Source: Prevotella sp.
GTDB lineage: Bacteria > Bacteroidota > Bacteroidia > Bacteroidales > Bacteroidaceae
Assembly (NCBI GenBank): GCA_016284635.1
Contig: JAEEPF010000007.1
Coordinates: 1 to 46,417, forward strand
Direction: 5' to 3'
Length of the DNA stretch: 46,417 nt
Within the stretch, counting starts at the first letter, position 1; each line of letters opens with the position of its first letter. This document shows positions 6,672 to 15,700 of this stretch, one piece after another. A program made the translations under genes and the position numbers. Below the pieces are notes generated by a model. That model made no database searches. It was given only the letters and a program-made list of their open reading frames with translations, and was not told where the DNA came from.

Positions 6672-7466
6672 ATGATTAGACTTGGTAGCATAGTGGTGGC
6701 GGTTCTGTTGCTGGCAGGTTGTTCCAGCAAGCAGGAACAGGAACAGGCGACAACGGAGGAAAACCGTGAGGCGAAGGCACTCATGCAGGGTGTCTGGGCT
6801 GATGCGGAGACGGAAGATGTGTCGTTCCGTGTGGCGGGCGATACCATCTTCTATGCCGACTCCACCAGTATGCCGGCCTATTTCAAGATCGTCGGCGACT
6901 CGCTGACACTCTCCTCAGGCACCAGCTATGCCATCGAGCAGCAGACGGAGCATGTGTTCAGCTTCCGTAATCAGAACGGAGATGTGATCACACTCCACAA
7001 GATGGAAGATGCAGAGGCTGACTCGCTCTTCGTGAGCGACATCAAGCCGGCGGTGATGACCTATACGCATCAGGTGAAGACCGACTCTGTGGTGAGCTAT
7101 AACGGTGCGCGCTATCACTGGTACATCGCCATCAACCCCACACGCTTCAAGGTGGTCAGACGGACATTCAACGATGACGGGATGGAGGTGGAGAACGTGT
7201 ACTACGACAACATCATGCACATCAGCGTGTATAATGGTGCCAGGTGTCTGTATTCCAGCGATTTCCGCAAACAGCAGTACACAAAGCTGGTGCCGACGAC
7301 GTTCTTGGAAGAGGCCGTATTGGCGAATATGGAGTACAGCAAGGCTGATGCTGAAGGACTGCATTTTAACGCCACACTTTGTATCCCAGACGGCGCGAGC
7401 TGTTATCTTGTAGAGACGATTATCTCGTACAAGGGCCAAATGACGATGAAGCTTCTGGAGTATTGA
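6672..7466 (+). CDS. Putative lipoprotein, possibly DUF4738-like
   Basis: A lipoprotein signal (MIRLGSIVVAVLLLAGCSS, lipobox LAGC) gives an N-terminal Cys and an envelope location. The track starts at TTG 6669; the ATG one codon later is the better start. The mature part begins with an acidic Glu/Gln stretch. An N-terminal lipocalin-like beta region follows (MQGVWADAETEDVSFRVAGDTIFYAD), then a second beta-rich domain (about 130-264). The order resembles Bacteroidetes DUF4738 proteins, but I am unsure. It lies 40 nt after ugd on the same strand and may be read through from it. It ends at element A copy 2. Function is unknown. Confidence 0.65.
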   Translation: MIRLGSIVVAVLLLAGCSSKQEQEQATTEENREAKALMQGVWADAETEDVSFRVAGDTIFYADSTSMPAYFKIVGDSLTLSSGTSYAIEQQTEHVFSFRNQNGDVITLHKMEDAEADSLFVSDIKPAVMTYTHQVKTDSVVSYNGARYHWYIAINPTRFKVVRRTFNDDGMEVENVYYDNIMHISVYNGARCLYSSDFRKQQYTKLVPTTFLEEAVLANMEYSKADAEGLHFNATLCIPDGASCYLVETIISYKGQMTMKLLEY

Positions 7467-7468
7467 TT

Positions 7469-7632
7469 TCCCCTCCTAAGTTAGGAGGGGTTCTTGCGTC
7501 CCTTCGGTAGCAAGCGGCAAAGCCGAGCGAGGGGTGGTCTGAACGTGGGAAACTGTTCGCTTGTTCAGACCCCCTCTGGCTCCCCCTCGCTCGGCTTTGC
7601 CGCTTGGCTCTGCCAAGAACTTAGTGGGAGAA
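7469..7632. repeat. Element A copy 2 with two B inserts in opposite orientation
   Basis: The three A palindromes are present. A forward B (7493-7529) lies between hairpins 1 and 2, at GGGGTT|AGGGG. A short, inverted B variant (7588-7617) lies in the loop of hairpin 3, at CCT|AAC. In the short variant stem 1 is CTTGGC-aga-GCCAAG instead of CTTGC...GCAAG. The element fills the convergent gap between the lipoprotein gene and nudC, where it could act as a bidirectional terminator. Confidence 0.85.
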
Positions 7633-7636
7633 ATAA

Positions 7637-8410
7637 TTACTCCTCGAGCCAGGCGTCGAGGAGCATTCGGGCGATGGAGAGCTTTTCAGGGATGGTGGGT
7701 AGGTTGTCCTTGCGGAACCAGCCGCCCTTGGCAATCTCTGAGCGCTGCAGGTGGATGTCGCCGCTGACGTAGTCGGCATTGAAGCCCACCATCAGTCCGC
7801 AGGGGTAGGGCCAAGGCTGAGAGGCGAAGTAACGGATGTTGGTGATCTTGACGCCCGTCTCCTCGAAAGCCTCACGGGCTACAGCCTCCTCGAGGGTTTC
7901 GCCAGTCTCGACGAAACCGGCCACAAGACCGTAGAAGTCTGTACGGAAGTTTTTTGCACGGACGAGCAGCACCTCGTCGCCTTTGTGGATGAGTACGATG
8001 ACAGCTGTGGCCAGTTGCGGCCAGATCTCCTTGCCGCACGAGGTACACTTCTTCGAGATGTCCGTATCCATCCGCATAGGAGCACCACAGACACCACAGT
8101 ATTTCGTGTTCTGGTCCCAGTAGAGCAGTTCCTGACACTTGCCTGCTTTCAGGTAGAGCGGCTTCTCCAGCTTGTAGAAACTCTTCCGCAGACCGATCAT
8201 CTCGTAACGCGCGTCATCCGTGATGGGGGTGTCGATACGATAGGTGATGACGGGTGTGCCGTCGGCCATCGGGGTGATGTTCATCTGGTGTGTCCAAGGC
8301 TTCACCTCCGTTGGCGGCTCTTCACAAAGGGGTATGGTATAACTCCCGTCGGACTTCTTTTCCAACAGGAGTTCTTCCTTACAGAATACAAAATAATATT
8401 TCATCTTCAT
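7637..8410 (-). CDS. nudC: NAD+ diphosphatase (NADH pyrophosphatase), Nudix family
   Basis: NudC hydrolyses NAD(H) to NMN(H) and AMP, and decaps NAD-capped RNA in E. coli. Visible are an N-terminal NUDIX-like domain, a four-cysteine zinc ribbon (CGVCG ... CTSCG, about residues 105-125), the Nudix box GFVETGETLEEAVAREAFEETGV-type (quoted in part), and the NudC signature SQPWPYPCGLM. Length 257 fits the family. ATG1 or ATG3 (MKMKYYF) could be the start. It lies between A elements on both sides, with no clear promoter box. Transcription from the nucleotidase promoter upstream (same strand) across A copy 3 is possible. Confidence 0.92.
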   Translation of the reverse strand: MKMKYYFVFCKEELLLEKKSDGSYTIPLCEEPPTEVKPWTHQMNITPMADGTPVITYRIDTPITDDARYEMIGLRKSFYKLEKPLYLKAGKCQELLYWDQNTKYCGVCGAPMRMDTDISKKCTSCGKEIWPQLATAVIVLIHKGDEVLLVRAKNFRTDFYGLVAGFVETGETLEEAVAREAFEETGVKITNIRYFASQPWPYPCGLMVGFNADYVSGDIHLQRSEIAKGGWFRKDNLPTIPEKLSIARMLLDAWLEE

Positions 8411-8420
8411 TTCATTTTAT

Positions 8421-8554
8421 TTCCCCTCCTGAGTTAGGAGGGGTTAGGGGTGGTCTGAACCGCCACAGAGTGATTCACTTGTTCAGACCCCCTCTGGCTC
8501 CCCCTACTTCTTGCGTCCCTTCGGTAGCAAGCGGCAAAGCCGAGCGAGGGGGAG
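8421..8554. repeat. Element A copy 3 with one B insert
   Basis: Hairpins 1 and 2 are intact and show the uninterrupted site (CTGAGTTAGGAGGGGTTAGG). The B insert (8510-8546) lies in the loop of hairpin 3, after CTACTT and before AGGGGGAG. The copy lies between the nucleotidase and nudC genes, both on the minus strand. Confidence 0.85.
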
Positions 8555-8560
8555 AATTGA

Positions 8561-10321
8561 TTACTTCTTTCCGAATAAGAGTTGGCGATCACGCTCGATG
8601 GCGGGCTTCACCCATTCCTCAGGAACGAACTTCCAGTTCGAGTTCGGCTGGGGATTGATAGTCCCTTGGCGCTTGATCTCCTCCGTCAGATAGTGGCGCT
8701 GGTCGAGTTCGCTGCAATAGATCACACGGCTGGCGAGCGAGTCCTTGGGAATACCAGCACCGTGTGTGAGCAGTTCACCACCGCCGTTGGCGCGATAACT
8801 GTTCATCGCTACGTTGTACCATTTTTTCTCGTCGAAGGGTTGGCCGTTTGACATGCGGAGGATCTTCACTTTCTCACCGTCGGGCTTGGTGACGTCGACT
8901 TCGTAGTCGATGCCGGCAGCAGAGTCGAAGTTGAAGGTGTAGTATTTGAAGCCTGCGCGCTGCTGGTCGCCCTTCATCTCGTCGTTGAGCAGCAGGATAT
9001 GGTCGTCAGGCGACTTCATCTGATTTGTCCACATGTCGTAACTCATCTCTAAATGCTTGCGGATCTCCTCGCCCGTCATACGGAGCACGAGCAGCAGGTT
9101 CTCGAAGCGGTAGAGCTTGAACATATCGGCCTGCGTCACATCGCCCGCATCGATCTTGGCATTGAACGACAAGGGGGCTGTGATGGAGATGTCGGCACCT
9201 GTGATCTCCAATTGCAGGTTGTGGATCAGGTCGGCGAAGGCGGAGTTGCCAAAGAAGCTGTCACGCGTGTAGATGGCGTTCTTGAAGGTGCCGATTTTAC
9301 GGTCTACGTATGCTTTCACAGCATCGATGCGAGGCTGGAAGTGGCTGACCATCTCGTCGTCAATCTGCTCGTCGTTCACGCTGGCAATCTCGCCCTTGAT
9401 GTCCTTCTTCACCAGGTGGCCCTTCTCGTAGGTCAGTTCGATCTCCGTCTCTGCCACGTTGCGGACATAGCATGAGGGGTCGATGATGAGCACCTGCTGA
9501 CCGTCTTTGTTGGTAATCCACTCGTTGTGCACCTGGTGGTCGTGTCCGAAGAAGATGATGTCGAAGCCTGGCACCTCACGGGCAACGGCGGCTGTGGCGT
9601 TCTCCTCGTAGGTGTCAGTGACGATGCCGCCATCCTTGCCTGAGTGGAAGAGTCCGAAGATCAGGTCTGGACGCTCTGTCTCCTTGATGTACTTCACCCA
9701 TTTCTTGGCGCAGCCGGTCATCTCCTCAAACTCCATTCCCTTCCACACGTTGTCTGTCAGCCAGTTGGGAATGGCGGGCGTGAGCATACCAATGATGCAG
9801 ATTTTCACACCGTCGATATAGTGGACGGAGTAGGGGTGCAGGCCGTCGTAGATATTCTTCGGATGGGCTGTGCCGTCAGAGCCAGCCTTCACGATGTTAG
9901 CTCCCAGCAGCGGGCAGCGCACCTCACGGATCCATTTGTCATAGACCTTATGACCGGGCTCGATGTCGTGATTGCCTACGGTCTCAGCATCGTAGCCCAT
10001 ATAGTTGATGACGGAGGCTGCGAGGTTCTCGTTGGTGGGCATCACGTAGTTCGACCAGTATACACAGGGCTGTCCTTGCAGGATGTCGCCGTTGTCGATG
10101 AGCAGCAGGTGGTCGCCATATTTCGCGCGTTCCTTCTTAATATAAGTGTTTGCACGAGTAAGGGTTCCCTTGAGGGGCTTGCGCTCCATGAAGTCGTAGG
10201 GGAAGAAATGTCCGTGTACGTCGCTGGTCTCGATCACCTTTAATCGAATGGTCTTGTTCAATTGTCCTGATACAGATAGCAGGACAAAAAGTGTGAGCGT
10301 TAAAAGTAATATCTTCTTCAT
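8561..10321 (-). CDS. Secreted 5'-nucleotidase / 2',3'-cyclic phosphodiesterase family metallophosphatase
   Basis: A signal peptide (MKKILLLTLTLFVLLSVSG) precedes an N-terminal calcineurin-like metallophosphatase domain. Its motifs are in order: ETSDVHGHF (Asp34, His36), GDILQG, GNHDIEPG and FGHDHQVHN. The C-terminal 5'-nucleotidase domain follows (NSAFADLIHNLQ..., LYRFENLLLVLRMTGEEI, YRANGGGE). Family enzymes strip phosphate from periplasmic nucleotides. The ORF track adds 24 residues upstream, but these cross the promoter; ATG at 10321 gives 586 aa. The gene diverges from the DnaJ-like gene. Substrate preference cannot be read from the sequence. A nucleoside-type transporter at 18329 could take up its products, which is inference only. 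Confidence 0.9.
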   Translation of the reverse strand: MKKILLLTLTLFVLLSVSGQLNKTIRLKVIETSDVHGHFFPYDFMERKPLKGTLTRANTYIKKERAKYGDHLLLIDNGDILQGQPCVYWSNYVMPTNENLAASVINYMGYDAETVGNHDIEPGHKVYDKWIREVRCPLLGANIVKAGSDGTAHPKNIYDGLHPYSVHYIDGVKICIIGMLTPAIPNWLTDNVWKGMEFEEMTGCAKKWVKYIKETERPDLIFGLFHSGKDGGIVTDTYEENATAAVAREVPGFDIIFFGHDHQVHNEWITNKDGQQVLIIDPSCYVRNVAETEIELTYEKGHLVKKDIKGEIASVNDEQIDDEMVSHFQPRIDAVKAYVDRKIGTFKNAIYTRDSFFGNSAFADLIHNLQLEITGADISITAPLSFNAKIDAGDVTQADMFKLYRFENLLLVLRMTGEEIRKHLEMSYDMWTNQMKSPDDHILLLNDEMKGDQQRAGFKYYTFNFDSAAGIDYEVDVTKPDGEKVKILRMSNGQPFDEKKWYNVAMNSYRANGGGELLTHGAGIPKDSLASRVIYCSELDQRHYLTEEIKRQGTINPQPNSNWKFVPEEWVKPAIERDRQLLFGKK

Positions 10322-10338
10322 ATAGATTAATTTTTCTG

Positions 10339-10370
10339 CAAAATTACGAAGAATATTCCAAACGACCAAG
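10339..10370 (-). promoter_or_regulatory. Promoter of the nucleotidase gene
   Basis: On the minus strand CTTG (10370-10367), 20 nt and TAATTTTG (10346-10339). The ATG follows 17 nt later. Confidence 0.7.
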
Positions 10371-10444
10371 AGTTTTTGGTGTTTTAGGCACACTTTTTGC
10401 AGTTTTTATAGCAGAACACATTAAAAGAAAAGGAGGAAACGATT

Positions 10445-11146
10445 ATGGCATTTATCGATTATTACAAGATTTTGGGCGTCGACAAGACGATTCCACAGAA
10501 GGACGTGAAGAAAGCGTACCTGAAACGTGCGAAGCAGTTCCATCCCGATCTGCATCCCGACGATCCGAAGGCTCAGGCGAAGTTCCAGGCTTTACAGGAG
10601 GCGTATGATGTGATTGGCGATCCTGAGAAGCGTCGCAAGTATGACCAATATGGTGAACAATGGAAGCAGGCTGAGCAGTTCCAAGGCTTTGGCGGAGGCG
10701 CTGGTGGCGGCAATCCCTTCGGCGGCTTTGACTTCTCACAGTTCACGTCGGGTTCAGGTGGCTTCAGCTCATTCTTTGAGGATCTCTTTGGGCGTAAAGG
10801 TCGACAGGGTGGGGGCTTTGGCGGCTTCCAGGGCTTCTCGTCAGGAGGTGCAGGCTTTGGCCGTCAGGCGCGTACAAACTCTGGTGAGATGAACGCCAAC
10901 GTGACCATCGACCTCTATACGGCCCTGTTGGGCGGTGAGGTGATGCTCTCGCTGAGCAACGGTCAGAAGGTGAAGATGAAGATTAAGCCGGAGACGCAGC
11001 CTGGTACAAAAGTACGTCTCCGCGGCAAGGGATATGACCGCGGAGACGGAACCTTTGGTGATCTGATCATCACCTATCAGGTGACACTGCCTACGAACCT
11101 GACAGAGCGGCAGAAGTCGCTGCTCTATCAGATGCGTGAGGGCTGA
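10445..11146 (+). CDS. Short DnaJ-family co-chaperone (CbpA-like)
   Basis: Residues 1-70 are a J domain with the HPD motif (QFHPDLHP), which stimulates DnaK ATPase. A Gly/Phe-rich linker (about 75-145) is followed by one DnaJ C-terminal substrate-binding domain (NVTIDLYTALLGGEV..., GTKVRLRGKGY). There is no CxxCxGxG zinc finger, so it is a type B/CbpA-like J protein. At 233 residues it is shorter than CbpA (~300) and seems to hold only one C-terminal beta domain. It has a strong AAAAGGAGG ribosome-binding site. It stands alone and diverges from the nucleotidase. No dnaK or grpE is nearby. Confidence 0.88.
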   Translation: MAFIDYYKILGVDKTIPQKDVKKAYLKRAKQFHPDLHPDDPKAQAKFQALQEAYDVIGDPEKRRKYDQYGEQWKQAEQFQGFGGGAGGGNPFGGFDFSQFTSGSGGFSSFFEDLFGRKGRQGGGFGGFQGFSSGGAGFGRQARTNSGEMNANVTIDLYTALLGGEVMLSLSNGQKVKMKIKPETQPGTKVRLRGKGYDRGDGTFGDLIITYQVTLPTNLTERQKSLLYQMREG

Positions 11147-11147
11147 T

Positions 11148-12593
11148 TTAGTAGAATATCATCGTGATGAGGTAAGCGACGATCGTTGAGGTGAACACGC
11201 AGATCAGACCTGGCATCATGAACGAGTGGTTCAGCAGGTATTTTCCGATGACGGTTGTACCAGAACGGTCGAAGTTCACTGTGGCGATATCAGAGGGATA
11301 GTTGGGGATGAAGAAGTAACCGTAGACGGAAGGCAGCACACCCAGCAGCACTGGGCCAGGGATGCCTAACTTGTATGCCAGCGGCAGCATGGCCACCACC
11401 ACAGCACCCTGAGAGTTGATGAGCACAGAAACCAGGAAGAACACCAGAGCGATGCTCCAGGGATACTGGGCTACGATGTCCTCGAGGCCAGCCTGCATCT
11501 CAGACATGTAATTAGAGAAATAGGTGTCGGCCAGCCAGGCGATACCGTAGATGGCGACAACGGCCACCATACCAGACTGCCAGACGGGTCCTGCGACGGC
11601 TTTCTTAGGAGCAGCCTTGCAGAAGATGATCATCAGCGCTGCGGCAGAGATCATCACAATCTGGATGACGAGGTTCATCTTCAGACCAGCCATACTCTTC
11701 TCCGTGAATCCTTCGGCCACAATACCTGCTTTTGCAAGTGCATCTGCAGTGATCGTTGTATTACCATCGATAATGGGAATGGGTGCAGCACCCTTAATGG
11801 CCTTTATGGTCTCGTATGAGGGCAGCAGTTCGGGGATTGCAGCAAACATCACGATGACTGCGAGGGCACCGAGGAAGATGAACACAGCGTTCTTGGCCGA
11901 CTGCGGGATTTCCTTGTCGAGGGTGGTAGCACCAGAGCCGTAGATGTAATCACGCTGAACGGGATCAGCAATCTTCTTCTGGAACTCAGGATCCTTGTCG
12001 AGGTCGAGACCACGACGGTAAGAAGCTGCAGCAGCAGCCATCAGACCACACACGCAGGCAGGAATGGAAACCATCAGCACACGTGGAATCGTGATGTCGA
12101 AATGATTGGCATTGGAGATGGTGACGAAGGCCACAACGGCGGCAGCGATGGGTGAACAGGTGATACCCACCTGAGAGGCGATAGAGGCCACACCACAAGG
12201 ACGTTCAGGTCGAATGCCTTTCTTTAACGCAATGTCGCAAATAATTGGCATTAAGGTATATACCACATGACCTGTACCAACCAAAACCGTCAGGAAGAAC
12301 GTACACAGCGGGGCGAGGAACGTGATGCGATCCGGATGTTTGCGAAGCATCTTCTCAGCAATCTGGATCAACCAGTCCATACCACCTGAAGCCTGCATGA
12401 TACCCGCACATGTGACGGCTGCGATGATGATGTAGATCACATCCGTCGGAGGCGTACCAGGCTTCAAGCCAAAACCGAACACGAGAATGGCCAAACCGAT
12501 ACCGGAAATGGCACCAAGGGCGAGAGAACCGTAGCGTGAACCCACCCACAAAGCTCCTAAAACGATGCAGAGCTGAATGATCATTAATACCAT
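11148..12593 (-). CDS. dcuB: Anaerobic C4-dicarboxylate transporter (DcuA/DcuB family)
   Basis: This inner-membrane protein of about 12 helices resembles E. coli DcuB closely in its first third: GLKPGTPPTDVIYIIIAAV, ASGGMDWLIQIAEKMLR and GTGHVVYTLMPIICD. Dcu carriers exchange fumarate, malate or aspartate for succinate, which fits a fumarate-respiring, succinate-producing gut anaerobe. Length is 481 against ~446 in E. coli; the extra sequence is in a central loop (about residues 200-310). ATG1 and ATG4 are both possible starts. It converges on the DnaJ-like gene with one nt between stops. DcuA versus DcuB cannot be decided from sequence. Confidence 0.88.
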   Translation of the reverse strand: MVLMIIQLCIVLGALWVGSRYGSLALGAISGIGLAILVFGFGLKPGTPPTDVIYIIIAAVTCAGIMQASGGMDWLIQIAEKMLRKHPDRITFLAPLCTFFLTVLVGTGHVVYTLMPIICDIALKKGIRPERPCGVASIASQVGITCSPIAAAVVAFVTISNANHFDITIPRVLMVSIPACVCGLMAAAAASYRRGLDLDKDPEFQKKIADPVQRDYIYGSGATTLDKEIPQSAKNAVFIFLGALAVIVMFAAIPELLPSYETIKAIKGAAPIPIIDGNTTITADALAKAGIVAEGFTEKSMAGLKMNLVIQIVMISAAALMIIFCKAAPKKAVAGPVWQSGMVAVVAIYGIAWLADTYFSNYMSEMQAGLEDIVAQYPWSIALVFFLVSVLINSQGAVVVAMLPLAYKLGIPGPVLLGVLPSVYGYFFIPNYPSDIATVNFDRSGTTVIGKYLLNHSFMMPGLICVFTSTIVAYLITMIFY

Positions 12594-12630
12594 ATTGACT
12601 TTTAATTAGTTATTGATTATAATTTGTGTG

Positions 12631-12638
12631 CAAAGATA
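12631..12638 (-). promoter_or_regulatory. -7 box of the Dcu transporter promoter
   Basis: TATCTTTG on the minus strand, 37 nt before the start. The -33 element is not clear. It diverges from the ileS promoter. Confidence 0.6.
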
Positions 12639-12697
12639 AGAAAAAAATCTGAAAGAAAAAACTTTTTAAGGGAAAAATCTAAAAATTATTTATTTCT

Positions 12698-12728
12698 TTT
12701 GTCAGGTCAGATAATTTATGTACCTTTG
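12698..12728 (+). promoter_or_regulatory. Promoter of ileS
   Basis: TTTG (12698-12701), 19 nt, TACCTTTG (12721-12728). This box overlaps the N-terminal extension in the ORF track and rules out that earlier start. Confidence 0.8.
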
Positions 12729-12765
12729 CACGCTAAAAGAGAAAAGGTATAAAAAACGACATAAA

Positions 12766-15700
12766 ATGGCTAAAAGATTTGCCGAACATAACGGCCTGAA
12801 CCTGACAAAGGTGAATGACGACATCCTTGAGATGTGGAGAGAGAAGAACGTGTTCTGGCGCTCGGTAGACGAGCGCGAGGGCTGTCCGCAGTTTGTTTTC
12901 TTTGAGGGACCTCCCTCAGCCAACGGTCATCCTGGTATCCACCATGTGCTGGCGCGTACCATTAAGGATACCTTCAACCGCTATAAGACGATGAAGGGTT
13001 TCCAGGTGAAGCGTAAGGCTGGCTGGGATACTCACGGACTGCCTGTGGAGCTGGGTGTGGAGAAAGAACTCGGCATCACTAAAGCCGATATCGACAACAA
13101 GGAGAGCGAAAAGTACATCTCAACGGAGGACTACAACAAAAAGTGTCGTGAGAACGTGATGATGTACACGCAGGAGTGGCGCGATCTGACGGAGAAGATG
13201 GGATACTTTGTGGATCTCGACAATCCGTATATCACTTATGACAACAAGTATATTGAGACACTGTGGTGGCTCTTGCAGCAGTTCTATAAGAAGGGTCTGC
13301 TCTATAAGGGCTATACCATCCAGCCGTATTCTCCTGCTGCAGGTACAGGTCTAAGCTCACATGAGTTGAACCAGCCTGGTTGCTATCGTGATGTGAAGGA
13401 TACCACCGTTACAGCGCTCTTTAAGGCTGTCAATCCTAAGGAAGAGTGGACGAAGTGGGGTACACCATATTTCGTTGCTTGGACGACTACCCCCTGGACA
13501 TTGCCTTCAAATACAGCCCTCTGCGTAGGTCCGAAGATCGACTATGTGGCTGTAGAGACCTACAATGCCTACAACGGTGAGAAGATCACCATCATCCTGG
13601 CTGAGAGCAGACTGAATGCCTATCTTGCTCCTGAGGGTGCGATTACGGATGGCGGCGAGATGCCTGAATACAATAAAGGTGAGAAGTTTGTACCTTATCG
13701 TATTGTAGGCCGTTATACAGGTGAAGAGCTGGTAGGTCTGAAGTATCAGCAGCTGATGCCTTGGGTGAAGCCTTCTGCCAAACTGGATCAGAATGCTGCC
13801 GACTATGTGAAGGTATACGCCGAGGCTCATCCGGAGAAGGTATTCACAGGTGAGAACGGCAAGGATCAGTTTGTGGAGATGGAGAGTGAGGCTTTCCGTG
13901 TGATCCCTGGTGACTATGTGACTACTGAGGATGGTGCTGGTATTGTGCATATCGCACCTACATTCGGTGCCGATGACGCCAAAGTTGCCAAGGATGCCCA
14001 CATCCCAAGCCTCTTCCTTATAAATAAGAAAGGTGAGACGCGTCCGATGGTAGACCTGCAGGGTAAGTACTATGTAATGGACGAGCTCGATGATAACTTC
14101 ATCGCCAAGTGTGTGAACAAGGAGGCCTATGGCCATCATGCAGGCGATTACGTGAAGAATGCCTATGCTCCTGAGTTCAACAAGGACGGCAAGTATGACG
14201 AGCAGGCAGCGTCGAAGGCAGAAGACCTGAACATCGTGATCTGTATGGAGATGAAGCAGGAGGGTACGGCGCTGAAGATAGAGAAGCACGTACACAACTA
14301 TCCTCATTGCTGGCGTACAGACAAGCCCGTGCTCTACTATCCGCTCGACTCATGGTTCATCAGAAGCACAGCCAAGAAGGACCGTATGTTTGAACTCAAC
14401 AAGACCATCAACTGGCAGCCTGAGTCAACAGGTACGGGTCGCTTCGGCAACTGGCTGGAGAACCTGAACGACTGGAACCTCTCTCGTTCTCGCTTCTGGG
14501 GAACTCCGCTTCCCATCTGGCGTGATGAGGACGGCAAGGAGATCTGTATCGGCTCTGTAGAGGAACTCTACAATGAGATCGAGAAGGCTGTGAAGGCTGG
14601 ATTCATGCAGAGTAACCCGCTGAAGGTCAATGGCTTCGTTCCTGGCGATATGAGTAAGGAGAATTACGACAAGATTGATCTCCATCGTCCTTACGTTGAT
14701 AACATCGTCCTCGTTTCAGAGAGTGGTAAGCCTATGAAGCGTGAGAGTGACCTGATTGACGTATGGTTCGACTCTGGTTCTATGCCTTATGCACAGGTGC
14801 ACTATCCGTTTGAGAATAAGGACCTGATCGACAAGGGCATTGCTTTCCCCTGCGACTTCATCAACGAGGGTGTGGACCAGACACGTGGCTGGTTCTTCAC
14901 TCTGCATGCTATCGCCACAATGATTTTCGACTCTGTAGCCTTCAAGAATGTGATTTCTTCAGGCCTGGTACTCGATGCTAAGGGCAACAAGATGTCAAAG
15001 CATGTGGGCAATGTGGTGAATCCATTCGATATGATTGGCAAGTTTGGTTCTGATGCCGTCCGTCTGTATATGATGACCAACTCAGAGCCTTGGGATAACC
15101 TGAAGTTCGACCCAGAGGGTGTGGATGAGGTGCGCCGCAAGTTCTTCGGCACCTTATATAATACGTATAGCTTCTTTGCGCTGTATGCCAATGTGGATGG
15201 CTTTGATCCTCAGATGGCTCAGGTGGCCTTTGAGAAGCGTCCTGAGATCGACCGTTGGATCCTCTCTTGTCTGAATACCCTCATCAAGGGTGTGGAGGCA
15301 GAACTCGACGGCTATGATCCCACCCGTGCAGGCCGTCTGATTGATGCCTTCGTGAATGACGACCTCTCCAACTGGTATGTTCGTCTGAACCGTAAGCGTT
15401 TCTGGGGTAAGGAGATGAGCGAGGATAAGCTCTCGGCCTACCAGACACTCTATACCTGTCTGATGACGGTTGCCAAGCTTCTGGCTCCGTTTGCTCCTTT
15501 CTATGCAGACCAGTTATATAAGGACTTGGGCGGTGTGCTTGACTCTGTACACCTCGACAAATTCCCTGTGGCTGATGAATCTCAGATTAACAAGGATCTC
15601 GAAGCCCGTATGGAGATGGCCCAGAAGATCACCTCTATGGTCCTCGCCCTGCGTCGTAAGGTGAACATCAAGGTGCGTCAGCCGCTGCAGGCCATCATGA

